From Aeoliella mucimassa (lineage in GTDB: Bacteria > Planctomycetota > Planctomycetia > Pirellulales > Lacipirellulaceae): a DNA stretch of 64,000 nt. The DNA lies in contig NZ_CP036278.1 in assembly GCF_007748035.1 (NCBI RefSeq), positions 3,720,001 through 3,784,000 on the forward strand. Reading direction: 5' to 3'. A program made the position numbers and the translations under genes. Of the stretch, positions 1 through 8,173 are shown piece by piece (position 1 is the stretch's first letter; every line of letters starts with the position of its first letter). The notes under the pieces are model-generated. The model was not told the DNA's origin, made no database searches, and saw only the letters and a program-made list of their open reading frames with translations.

Positions 1-63
1 TTATCTACCGTTTAAGAAAATCTCGTTCATCCACTTTTGATTCACTCACGAGAGGGAGTACTA

Positions 64-1248
64 ATGATTCGCTACACGCCCTTGCTACTCACACTTGCCC
101 TCGCAGTTGGCGCTAGCCAATGCGAAGCGGTGTTGGTAGCTCACTACGAGTTCGATAATTCCAGTAATGTGGGACTCGACACCGCCGGCGGCGACAACAA
201 TGGCACCTCGGTTGGAGCCGACTCGTCTTACTCTGGTACCTCACGTGTTGGATCTGGCGCACTCGCGCTCGATGGCACTGGCCTCGGGTTGCGACTCGAT
301 AACCCAGCCGACTTCCAATCGCTTACGACGTTCACGATTGCAGCGTTTGTACGCCCCGACCTGAATAGCGTGACCTGGGGCGGCGGCAGCGTAAACATCG
401 GCCGCATCTTCGGTTCGGTCGGTGTCGACTCGCCCGGCGGCGTCTATTTTGGCGACGGCGGTGGCTATGGCTTTGGCTTGAAGCTCATCGGCGAAGAAGC
501 TGGCCTGCGTTTCACCACCTTTGCCGTCAAAGACTACGACGTAAATCCCGACACGCTGGCTAACCCGCTACTCGACGACGAGTGGGCACACGTCGCCGTG
601 GTCGTGACCGAAGGAGCCGCTGAGTTCTTCATCAACGGCGTGAGCGTTGCGACCGACACCGGTAACAATGGCAATCCAACCACCAATCCCTACCACATCG
701 GCGCAGGTGGCGGCGGCAACAGCGACTCGTACGCTGGCTTGCTCGACGACTTGCGGGTGTACAACGAAGCGCTCGACGTTTCCACGATTGCTGGCCTTGC
801 TTCGCCTGGCGACAGTGGTCAAAAGGGTCTCGTCGTGACCGTCGATCGTGGTACTGGCAACATTTCGCTCACTAACGATACCAGCAGCGGCACCGAAATC
901 CGTGGCTACTCGCTCACGTCTGCTGCTTCGCGATTCGATAGTGGTGAGTGGCAATCGATTTCGGAGAATTACGACCAGGGCAACGGATCGGCTTCCATCG
1001 ACACCAATGACGACTGGCTCATCTTCAGCCAAACTGCCGATGACCTGAGTGAAGGCACCACCGGCGAAACTATGCTGTCCACCGGCCAATCCGTGATGCT
1101 CGGCTCGGCCTGGCGCAAGGGTCCTTTCGAGGGCAATGACATTCAAGCCGAAGTGCTGCTCGCCGATGGTACGACCATGAGTGCTGTAGTCGAGTACACC
1201 GGCAACGGCGACTCGCCATTCATAATGGGCGATGGCCTTGTTGACTAA
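64..1248 (+). pseudogene. 5' fragment of IS-disrupted LamG/PEP-CTERM polyprotein gene (module 1)
   Basis: This is the front part of a secreted LamG-domain protein. The ATG at 64 is chosen over an upstream TTG at 37 because it follows a GAGGGAG-like ribosome binding site at 50-58 and starts a clear signal peptide (charged start, hydrophobic core LLLTLALAVGA, cleavage near CEA). A LamG/concanavalin-like fold follows (about residues 25-250, ending in the typical LLDDLRVYNEAL), then a beta-rich module of about 130 residues that recurs in other PEP-CTERM proteins here. Codons 1225-1233 (Met-Gly-Asp) begin a dockerin-type calcium loop, which is cut off by an insertion sequence. The frame runs five codons into the element and stops at 1248. 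The fragment keeps its signal peptide but has no sorting signal, so any product would probably be secreted without anchoring. The rest of the gene resumes at 2278. Confidence 0.85.
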
Positions 1249-2268
1249 CTCCACTCGAACTGTGGAAGCCCGAGTTGGGTGAATTGATTGATGATTTTAC
1301 AGCGCAAGCGGGCTTCCGTTTGTTGGTTTTCGAATACTCGGTTTTTGAGATGGCTCCCAAAGCTTTGTTTCACTCGGTACATGGTCGTTTCCGCCAAGCT
1401 TCTACGATGATAGCCCACTTCCTCTTTCCAACTCCTACGCCCCTTGCGTCGAATCTGACGAATTGCCTCGTCCCGGGGCAAAGGCTCCTCCGCAGAGTTG
1501 CCATGTTGTTTGATCTTGGCGTTGTGCTGCGGCGGAATCACCGGCTCAATGCCTTCGGATTCCAGCCCTTCATAAACCTTCCACTTGTCGTAACTACCGT
1601 CGCCGTGAAACTTTTTTACGGGCTGCTCCACCTGCTCCAGCATTTCGGGAACCGCATCGGCATCGTGGCAACTGTTCTCGGTCAAAATCTCCGCCACAAT
1701 CTCGCGGGTGTCAGGATTCACCGACAAATGCAGCTTCCGCCATGTCCGCCGCTTCGACTTGCCATGCGTCCGCATCTTCCATTCGCCCTCGCCAAACACT
1801 TTCATGCCGGTGCTATCCACCACGATATCGATGTCGCCCCTCTTGTTAGCGATATCGAGCGAAACATTCAGCTTGCTGGCTCGCTTGGCGAGCGAAGAAT
1901 AATTGGGAATCGCTGCCTCGACGCCCAACATCGCCACCAGCGAGCGGCCGAATCCCTCAGTCTGCCGATAGGGAAGTTTCAGCAGTTCGCGAATCGTCAG
2001 CAAGCACTCGATCGCCGTATCGCTGAAGACAAAAGGGCGACCGACTTTTGTCTGGTCGTTAGGATGTTCCCAGTTCTCCAACGCCTCGTCGCTAAACCAA
2101 ATAGTGATGTTTCCACGCTCGATGAGCGACTTGTTATACTCCTTCCAGTTCGTGACTTTGTAGGTTCGTTTTTCTTTCGTAGCCATGTTCGATCTCCGTA
2201 AAAAAGGTACGTGGTTCCATTCCACGTTAGTTTTTACGGAGGTTTGTGACTAATTGTTCAACAAGGCC
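1234..2268 (-). mobile_element. IS5-family, IS903-group insertion sequence (1035 bp)
   Basis: The element starts at 1234 with GGCCTTGTTGA, and its right end at 2268 is the exact inverse for 11 bp, closely resembling the IS903 ends (GGCTTTGTTGAA). It is flanked by a perfect 9-bp direct repeat ATGGGCGAT (1225-1233 and 2269-2277), the duplication length typical of the IS903 group. It carries one transposase gene on the minus strand. The intact ends, intact transposase and perfect duplication suggest a recent, possibly still active insertion. It interrupts a dockerin codon run of the surrounding gene. Confidence 0.93.
1245..2186 (-). CDS. IS5-family (IS903-like) DDE transposase
   Basis: This DDE-type transposase of 313 residues moves the surrounding element. 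The length is close to the IS903 transposase. The catalytic triad is visible: the first Asp in VDSTGMKVFG, the second in FHGDGSYDKW, and the Glu in a YREK-like stretch ETTMYRVKQSFG near the C-terminus. The N-terminus has the usual helical region with FVFSDTAIECLLTIRELLKLPYR. The ATG at 2186 is preferred over an upstream GTG at 2225 because GGAG lies about 8 nt before it. The stop codon lies almost in the left inverted repeat, a compact arrangement normal for this group. No frameshift is seen, so the enzyme is probably functional. Confidence 0.92.
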   Translation of the reverse strand: MATKEKRTYKVTNWKEYNKSLIERGNITIWFSDEALENWEHPNDQTKVGRPFVFSDTAIECLLTIRELLKLPYRQTEGFGRSLVAMLGVEAAIPNYSSLAKRASKLNVSLDIANKRGDIDIVVDSTGMKVFGEGEWKMRTHGKSKRRTWRKLHLSVNPDTREIVAEILTENSCHDADAVPEMLEQVEQPVKKFHGDGSYDKWKVYEGLESEGIEPVIPPQHNAKIKQHGNSAEEPLPRDEAIRQIRRKGRRSWKEEVGYHRRSLAETTMYRVKQSFGSHLKNRVFENQQTEARLRCKIINQFTQLGLPQFEWS

Positions 2269-5200
2269 ATGGGCGATCTCGACTTCGATAACGATGTCGA
2301 CCTCGACGACTATCAAATTTACAATGCGAGTCTGTTCACCACTGGCATCGACCCTGAATCAACCGATTCGTATCTGCTCGGCGATCTCGATGGCGATCTC
2401 GACAACGACTTTGCCGACTTCCTGATCTTCAAAAACGCTTTCATCGCTGATGGCGGTGCCCCTGGTGCCCTCGCCTTTGGTGTGGCGGTTCCTGAACCCT
2501 CGACCACCGCTCTGATGCTTATCGGTCTGGTCGCGGTGGTATTCACCAAGCTCCCGCGATTCACTCGCGTGCTTCCTTGCTTGGCTTTGTCGGCAATCGC
2601 CATGTTTGCCAGCCCAGCACAAGCGGAATTGGTTCCCGTGTTCAGCTACAGCTTCCCCGCTAGCACCGATGGCACCAATCTCACGATTACCGACCTATCG
2701 ACCACTGGCAACAACGCAACCCTCGATGGGGAAACCACCCTTGTCGACGATCGTCCTGCTGGCTTCGACTCGTCGTTGATGTCGCTTACTGGTTCGGCTG
2801 GTGGACATGGTGCGACCGATGCCATCGATTTATTGGAGAATTCCATCATCGACGACTTCGGTGGCTACGTGATGGACGTCTGGCTGAAGTGGGAAGGCAC
2901 CTACACCGATACCCGCAAGCAAATCGACTACGCCGGCACCGAGTTCATTCGCACTCGTGACAGCAGCGTCCAGTTCGGTTTCAACGATTCGGCCGTGGTG
3001 CTTAGCTACCCAATCGAAGCCGATGAGTGGTACCACGTGCAAGGCATCTTCGATACCGGTACGAATGAGACCGATGCCGAGGGTGGTCTCACGGGCAACG
3101 CTTACTTGATCGTCAACGATCGTCTTGTCGACTACGAGTTAAACGTCACCAAGAGCAGCTTTGGCGACAGCCTCGATCGCGCTATTGGCATCAACCGCTG
3201 GGCCGGAGCCAATGCCGCCGACTGGAACCAAGGGGCCATCTTCAATCCCTCGGTCTCCCTCGGTGCACTTCCGATCCCTGAACCCTCAACCACCGCTCTG
3301 ATGCTTATCGGCTTAGGTACTGTGGTATTCGCCAAGCTCCCCCGCCTGACTCGCGTGCTGCCTTGCCTGGCATTGTCGGCAATCGCCATGATTGCCAGCC
3401 CAGCGCAAGCGGAGTTGGTTCCCGTGTTCAGCTATAGCTTCCCCGCTAGCACCGATGGCACCAATCTCACGATTACTGACCTCTCGACTGCTGGCAACAA
3501 CGCAACCCTCGATGGGGAAACCACCCTTGTCGACGATCGTCCTGCTGGCTTCGACTCGTCGTTGATGTCGCTTACTGGTTCGGCTGGTGGACATGGTGCG
3601 ACCGATGCCATCGATTTATTGGAGAATTCCATCATCGACGACTTCGGTGGCTACGTGATGGACGTCTGGCTGAAGTGGGAAGGCACCTACACCGATACCC
3701 GCAAGCAAATCGACTACGCTGGCACCGAGTTCATTCGCACTCGTGACAGCAGCGTCCAGTTCGGTTTCAACGATTCGGCCGTGGTGCTTAGCTACCCAAT
3801 CGAAGCCGATGAGTGGTACCACGTGCAAGGCATCTTCGATACCGGTACGAATGAGACCGATGCCGAGGGTGGTCTCACGGGCAACGCTTACTTGATCGTC
3901 AACGATCGTCTTGTCGACTACGAACTCAACGTCACTAAGAGCAGCTTTGGCGACAGCCTCGATCGCGCTATTGGCATCAACCGCTGGGCCGGAGCCAATG
4001 CCGCCGACTGGAACCAAGGGGCCATTTTTAATCCATCGGTTTCCTTGGGTGCTCTTCCGATCCCTGAACCCTCCACCATGGGACTGTTTGCCATGGCTGC
4101 TGTTGCCTTGTGCTGCCGAGTTGGCTACCGCCGTGTCAAGCTTGCCTGCTTCGCCCTCGCGTTGGGTCTGGCAGCGTTGGCCAACACTGCAGTGGCTCAG
4201 CTTACCCCTGTTTTTGAGTACAGTTTCCCCGCCAGCACCGATGGCTCGGTAGAGACGGTCACCGACCTCTCCTCGGCTGGCAACAACGCCACGTTGGACC
4301 TAACGACCACCCTTGTCGACGATCGTCCCGCTGGGTTCGACTCGTCGTTGATGTCGCTAACCGGCTCGGCTGGTGGCCATGGTGCCACCGATGCGATTGA
4401 CCTGCTCGACAACTCGATTATCGACGATCACGGTGGGTTCATCATGGACGTGTGGGTGAACTGGTTAGGAAACTACAGCGATGGTCGCAAAATCCTCGAC
4501 TACGCCGGCACCGAGAGCATTCGTACTTTCGACGGCAATATGATCTTCGGATTGAGCAATGGCCAGGTTGTTCTCCAAACCCCCATCAATGCGAATCAGT
4601 GGTATCACGTGCAAGGGGTCTTCGAGAGCGGCGGTAACCAAACCGATGCGAACGGCGACCTGCTTGGCGACGCTTACCTCTACATGGACGGCGTCGTGGT
4701 TGACTCCGCCTTTGGTGTCACCAAGACCGGCTTCGGCGATAGCCTTGATCGGCAGATCGGTATCAATCGCTGGGGCGGTGGCGGCGGCGAGTATAACCAG
4801 GGCAACATTTTCAACCCATCGATCTACCTCGGCACCACCGGTGAGCCGATGCGTCTGGAGGTGAATACCACCACTGGTGAAGTCACCATGGCTCACACCA
4901 CGGACGTGGTTCTGGGCGCCGGTCGCGACATCGACTTCTACCAGATCACCAGTGCCGATGGCGAATTGACCCTCGGCACATGGACCAGCCTCGACGACAC
5001 TGGCTTCGGTGCAGGCTCCACTACTGGAGACTACAACGGAGATGGCTCCGTAAACCTCGCCGACTATACCATTTGGCGTGATTCGCTCGGTAGCACCGGC
5101 ACCGATCTCGATGCCGATGGCAACGGAGACCAAGTGGTTGATTCGGCAGACTACACCCTGTGGAAGGACAACTTCGGTGATACCGGAGCTTCCAGTTGGG

Positions 5201-6792
5201 CGGAAGCTGGCATTCTCACGGAGAACCTGATCGGTGAGTCGAATCTCACGGGATCGACCTTCTTCGACTCAGGCACCTCCGTAAGCCTTGGTGAACTTTG
5301 GAATGAGGCAAGCTTTGCCGATCCGACAACGGACCTCGTGTTCCAATACCACGTGGTTGGTGAATCCGGTTTGAGAACTGGTGTGATCGACGTAGTGTCG
5401 GGCAGCCTACAGTCGGTCACATCGGTTCCCGAGCCTTCCTCGTTGCTGATTCTGGCCCTCCCAGCAGTTGCCCTGCTAGTAATGCGCCGCGGTTCGCTGC
5501 AACGCACGTCTGCCATTTGCCTGACGATGCTCAGTTGCCTGGCAGTCGCAGGGGCGGCCGTCGCCGAAACGACGAACGATCGTGTGTACCTGTTTGGTAA
5601 CAGCGGCGGCGACGGCGGCGCCAACGGCGTCTACGTAATCGATAGCGCCGACGAAGCAACCTACGACGACGAGGTTGACTTCAGCGATCTAAGCGGGACC
5701 GCCCATGACCTGATCGCTTGGGAATACAATGGCACCGTTGCCGCCAAAGCAATTCCCGGCACGAGTTCGGGCCCCCGATTCGTCAGCACCTCAGGGCGCC
5801 CACTCGCTGACTCCACGCCGATCGGAGTTTCGTTCGACGGCACCAACGACTTGCTCATCGGTGCCCGCCTGGGTCTTCCCCAGACCACCGCATCGAGCCA
5901 GCAAGCGCAATCGGTTCCTCCCACTTCGGGAATCATCGGTCCGTTTGACTACAGTGGTATTACTCGTCGCGGTTTCGACCTGTGGGTGAATCCCGATGAG
6001 AACAGTGCTCAATTTGGCACTGCCGAGCAAACGGTAGTCGCGGATACAAGTCAGCAAGGCTTGCTTATCAGCGATGAAGGAACTTGGGTGCTTCGCTACT
6101 CGAGCACCAACATCGACTCCGGCGTGGCCGTCAAGACCGATAGCACCGACAACGGCTGGTCGCACGTAATGGTGGTGTACCCCAACAGTGGTTTTGCCGG
6201 CGGCATCATGTACGTCGATGGCGAAGCCGTCGCCGCCCGCCTTGGCGGATACGGCGGAGGCAACGACAACCCTCTCGTGCTCGGTGCTAACACCGGTGCA
6301 TTTGACCCAGGTGCCTTAGAACCCGATCCAGTATTCACCGGCGGCAACAGCAGTTTCTACGCTGGTGAGGTCGACGACATGAACATGTTCGTGATGGGCA
6401 CTAGCCTTGGCGGTACTGAATACGGGATGTTCGATCTGACGACCGACAATCCGTTTGTCGCCGATGCACTGTTGGGCTACGGTCCTGCCGACCTGACTGG
6501 CGATGGGGTCACCAACGAGTCGGACGTAACGCTGTTCATCTCGAATTGGGGATCGACCAATATGGTGAACGACTACCTGGTTGGCGACCTGTCCTCTCGA
6601 CTCTCCGGCGACTTCAATATCGACGGTTCGGTGGATCTCGACGACTGGCAAGTGCTGGTGGAGAACTACACCGGGTCGGGTTCGCTGAATCTCGATCTGC
6701 TGCTGGCTGGCAATGCCGTGCCTGAGCCATCGTCGGTGGCTCTGCTTGCCCTGGCTGGCCTGGCCACCTGCGGAGCCATCCGTCGGCGATAA
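2254..6792 (+). CDS. Tandem LamG PEP-CTERM polyprotein, 3' part downstream of the IS (modules 1-end to 5)
   Basis: The open frame encodes the remaining 1,500 residues of the interrupted gene. Only codons from 2278 are ancestral; an apparent TTG start at 2254 lies in the insertion sequence. The order is: the dockerin end and PEP-CTERM of module 1; module 2 (LamG, 2626-3273); module 3 (LamG, 3412-4059); module 4 (LamG, beta-rich linker and dockerin loops starting GDYNGDGSVNLADY at about 5026, up to 5424); and module 5 (LamG plus two dockerin-like loops, 5566-6792). It ends in VPEPSSVALLALAG and an Arg-rich tail. After each of modules 1-4 a PEP-CTERM helix and basic cluster pass directly into a new signal peptide with an AxA-type site. 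As it now stands the part lacks its own start and N-terminal signal, so expression after the insertion is doubtful unless it starts internally. Known of the family: the PEP motif, helix and basic tail are recognised by exosortase. The polyprotein reading is inference. Confidence 0.85.
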   Translation: MFNKAMGDLDFDNDVDLDDYQIYNASLFTTGIDPESTDSYLLGDLDGDLDNDFADFLIFKNAFIADGGAPGALAFGVAVPEPSTTALMLIGLVAVVFTKLPRFTRVLPCLALSAIAMFASPAQAELVPVFSYSFPASTDGTNLTITDLSTTGNNATLDGETTLVDDRPAGFDSSLMSLTGSAGGHGATDAIDLLENSIIDDFGGYVMDVWLKWEGTYTDTRKQIDYAGTEFIRTRDSSVQFGFNDSAVVLSYPIEADEWYHVQGIFDTGTNETDAEGGLTGNAYLIVNDRLVDYELNVTKSSFGDSLDRAIGINRWAGANAADWNQGAIFNPSVSLGALPIPEPSTTALMLIGLGTVVFAKLPRLTRVLPCLALSAIAMIASPAQAELVPVFSYSFPASTDGTNLTITDLSTAGNNATLDGETTLVDDRPAGFDSSLMSLTGSAGGHGATDAIDLLENSIIDDFGGYVMDVWLKWEGTYTDTRKQIDYAGTEFIRTRDSSVQFGFNDSAVVLSYPIEADEWYHVQGIFDTGTNETDAEGGLTGNAYLIVNDRLVDYELNVTKSSFGDSLDRAIGINRWAGANAADWNQGAIFNPSVSLGALPIPEPSTMGLFAMAAVALCCRVGYRRVKLACFALALGLAALANTAVAQLTPVFEYSFPASTDGSVETVTDLSSAGNNATLDLTTTLVDDRPAGFDSSLMSLTGSAGGHGATDAIDLLDNSIIDDHGGFIMDVWVNWLGNYSDGRKILDYAGTESIRTFDGNMIFGLSNGQVVLQTPINANQWYHVQGVFESGGNQTDANGDLLGDAYLYMDGVVVDSAFGVTKTGFGDSLDRQIGINRWGGGGGEYNQGNIFNPSIYLGTTGEPMRLEVNTTTGEVTMAHTTDVVLGAGRDIDFYQITSADGELTLGTWTSLDDTGFGAGSTTGDYNGDGSVNLADYTIWRDSLGSTGTDLDADGNGDQVVDSADYTLWKDNFGDTGASSWAEAGILTENLIGESNLTGSTFFDSGTSVSLGELWNEASFADPTTDLVFQYHVVGESGLRTGVIDVVSGSLQSVTSVPEPSSLLILALPAVALLVMRRGSLQRTSAICLTMLSCLAVAGAAVAETTNDRVYLFGNSGGDGGANGVYVIDSADEATYDDEVDFSDLSGTAHDLIAWEYNGTVAAKAIPGTSSGPRFVSTSGRPLADSTPIGVSFDGTNDLLIGARLGLPQTTASSQQAQSVPPTSGIIGPFDYSGITRRGFDLWVNPDENSAQFGTAEQTVVADTSQQGLLISDEGTWVLRYSSTNIDSGVAVKTDSTDNGWSHVMVVYPNSGFAGGIMYVDGEAVAARLGGYGGGNDNPLVLGANTGAFDPGALEPDPVFTGGNSSFYAGEVDDMNMFVMGTSLGGTEYGMFDLTTDNPFVADALLGYGPADLTGDGVTNESDVTLFISNWGSTNMVNDYLVGDLSSRLSGDFNIDGSVDLDDWQVLVENYTGSGSLNLDLLLAGNAVPEPSSVALLALAGLATCGAIRRR
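2488..2625 (+). other. Internal PEP-CTERM/signal-peptide joint 1
   Basis: Val-Pro-Glu-Pro-Ser starts at 2488. It is followed by a hydrophobic helix (TALMLIGLVAVVF), a basic loop (KLPRFTR) and a second hydrophobic segment ending in SPAQA at 2625, a signal-peptidase-I-like site. Module 2 begins directly with ELVPVFSYSF. No stop codon and no ribosome binding site with ATG is present. The basic loop can serve both as the tail of the sorting signal and as the n-region of the next signal peptide. Confidence 0.8.
3274..3411 (+). other. Internal PEP-CTERM/signal-peptide joint 2
   Basis: Ile-Pro-Glu-Pro-Ser at 3274 is followed by a helix, the basic loop KLPRLTR and a second helix ending SPAQA at 3411. 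It has the same architecture as the joint one duplication unit (786 bp) upstream, but the first helix differs (GLGTVVFA). No stop or internal start signal is seen. Confidence 0.8.
4060..4197 (+). other. Internal PEP-CTERM/signal-peptide joint 3
   Basis: Ile-Pro-Glu-Pro-Ser at 4060 leads into MGLFAMAAVALCC, the basic loop RVGYRRVK and a second helix CFALALGLAALA ending NTAVA before Gln at 4198. The sequence differs from joints 1 and 2, so this joint is not simply another copy of the tandem duplication. It has no stop codon and no internal ribosome binding site with ATG. Confidence 0.8.
5425..5565 (+). other. Internal PEP-CTERM/signal-peptide joint 4
   Basis: Val-Pro-Glu-Pro-Ser at 5425 is followed by SLLILALPAVALLV, the basic loop MRRGSLQR and a second helix ICLTMLSCLAVAG ending AAVA before Glu at 5566. 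A Met lies at the start of the basic loop, but no Shine-Dalgarno-like sequence precedes it. The joint is unrelated in detail to the other three. Confidence 0.8.
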
Positions 6793-6821
6793 TCGCTTGT
6801 GAGTCTGTAATCCTGCTATAC

Positions 6822-6860
6822 GCCGCAAGCGAACCCATCCGTTCGCTTGCGGCTTTTGTT
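6822..6860 (+). terminator. Rho-independent terminator after the LamG polyprotein gene
   Basis: A perfect 13-bp stem (GCCGCAAGCGAAC at 6822-6834 pairing with 6841-6853) has a 6-nt loop and is followed by TTTTGTTT. It lies 30 bp after the stop codon and before the PIG-L gene, so the two genes are probably separate transcription units. Confidence 0.85.
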
Positions 6861-6877
6861 TACCTACGAGAGTCCCG

Positions 6878-8161
6878 ATGAACCCTCGCCTGCTAGTTTC
6901 CTCCCTGTTTCTTTCCATCGTACTGAGTGCCTCGCTCAAGGCTCAGGTGTATGACTGGAATCCCACGCCGGACAAAGTGGACGTGCTGGTGATCTCCACG
7001 CACCCCGACGACGAAGGCATCTTCATGGGTTCGGTGCTCCCGTACATGACTCAGGTGCGGCAGGTCAATGCGCTGCATCTCTCGATGACCAGCGGTGACT
7101 ACCAGGCCGAGAACGGCGCCCCCGACTGGCGGAGAGAAGAAGAGCTTCGTGCGGCCGATTGGGTTTATGGATTCCGCAACGAGCCAATCTTCGCTCGTTT
7201 CCGTGACTACCCCACCAACACCGTCGACGAAACGTACGACATTTGGGCAGATGGAATTCTTGGTAATGGTGACTCGGAAACCGGGCGCGAGCTGGCTGCC
7301 AACTACCTGGCAGAGCAGATTCGCCGCTTCCAGCCCGAAGTGCTCGTGGTTTCCGATCTCGATGGCGAGTACGGGCATAGCAACCACCGAGCGACCTCGC
7401 AGTCGGCTTTCGAAGCCTACGAGCGGGCGATGGATCCGTTGGTCGACATCGCCGGCCTCGATGCCTGGCAACCGAAGAAATACTACATTCATCAATCTCA
7501 GGCAAACGGCTTGGGAACCGCTGGGGTCACGTTTGAAAATTGGCTGTTTCACGATTACACCGAAGACATTTCCATCGATACCGATGGCGATGGCGTCCCC
7601 GATGCTACTCCTCGCCAGGTGGCCGACTGGGGACTCGACGAACACGTTTCGCAAGGCAGCCCCGATGTTTCCACCGTGTTCCGCACCGGCGAGAACTTCG
7701 ATGGTCATCACACCGAATGGTGGGGCCTCTACGACTCGACCGTAGGTCCCGATACGCTGACCAGCTTCGAAATCGAAGGGCAGTCGTACACCAACTGGGC
7801 GCGAGGCGACTTTTTCGAAAACGTCTTCGACTTGTTCGACCTCCCCACCGATATCAACCAGGATGGCATCATTGCCGGCGATGGCACCGGACCGTGGGAG
7901 ACCGACGATGTCACCGCGTTCATTGCCGGGTGGGGAACCACCGGGCATGGCACGAACCTCGAGCGTTTGATGCACGGCGATATCAACCTCGATAACCGCA
8001 CGTCGATTGCCGACTGGCAACTCTTGGTCGAGTCGCTGGAGAATGGCGGTTCGCTCGATCTTGCCAACCTGCTGCAAGCCTCGCAGGTTCCTGAACCAAG
8101 TTCCCTTCTGCTAGTGTCGATCGGATTGTTCGTGGTCGGTGCCAAGTGGCGTCGCAGTTAA
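6878..8161 (+). CDS. Secreted PIG-L family deacetylase with dockerin-like and PEP-CTERM ends
   Basis: This 427-residue zinc deacetylase of the PIG-L/LmbE family would remove an acyl group, typically N-acetyl, from a sugar or related substrate. Residues 1-22 form a signal peptide ending near LKAQ. The metal motif HPDDE is at 42-46, and the second ligand region is GHSNHRATS (His167-His170). After the catalytic part come two dockerin-like calcium loops (DINQDGIIAGDG and GDINLDNRTSIADWQ), then VPEPSSLLLVSIGLFVV and the tail KWRRS, a PEP-CTERM sorting signal. The ATG at 6878 follows CGAGAG. It is the only catalytic protein on the plus strand between the polyprotein and the convergent sulfatase, which fits extracellular processing of an acetylated glycan. 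The substrate cannot be read from sequence. Confidence 0.86.
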   Translation: MNPRLLVSSLFLSIVLSASLKAQVYDWNPTPDKVDVLVISTHPDDEGIFMGSVLPYMTQVRQVNALHLSMTSGDYQAENGAPDWRREEELRAADWVYGFRNEPIFARFRDYPTNTVDETYDIWADGILGNGDSETGRELAANYLAEQIRRFQPEVLVVSDLDGEYGHSNHRATSQSAFEAYERAMDPLVDIAGLDAWQPKKYYIHQSQANGLGTAGVTFENWLFHDYTEDISIDTDGDGVPDATPRQVADWGLDEHVSQGSPDVSTVFRTGENFDGHHTEWWGLYDSTVGPDTLTSFEIEGQSYTNWARGDFFENVFDLFDLPTDINQDGIIAGDGTGPWETDDVTAFIAGWGTTGHGTNLERLMHGDINLDNRTSIADWQLLVESLENGGSLDLANLLQASQVPEPSSLLLVSIGLFVVGAKWRRS

Positions 8162-8173
8162 TCAGCCAGCCCT

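Larger units (their letters stand above)
2488..4059 (+). repeat. Tandem duplication of a 786-bp LamG/PEP-CTERM unit (two copies)
   Basis: Copy 1 spans about 2488-3273 and copy 2 about 3274-4059. The LamG parts encode the same protein except for one Thr/Ala difference (DLSTTGNN against DLSTAGNN), with long runs of identical DNA. The PEP-CTERM helices at the front of each unit differ more. Because the unit is a multiple of three and holds no stop, duplication extended the frame without breaking it. Module 4 is a more distant relative. Confidence 0.88.

Noticed and set aside
1275-2201. Plus-strand open frame across the insertion sequence
   Set aside because: It is the complement of the transposase gene, whose DDE residues and frame are intact.
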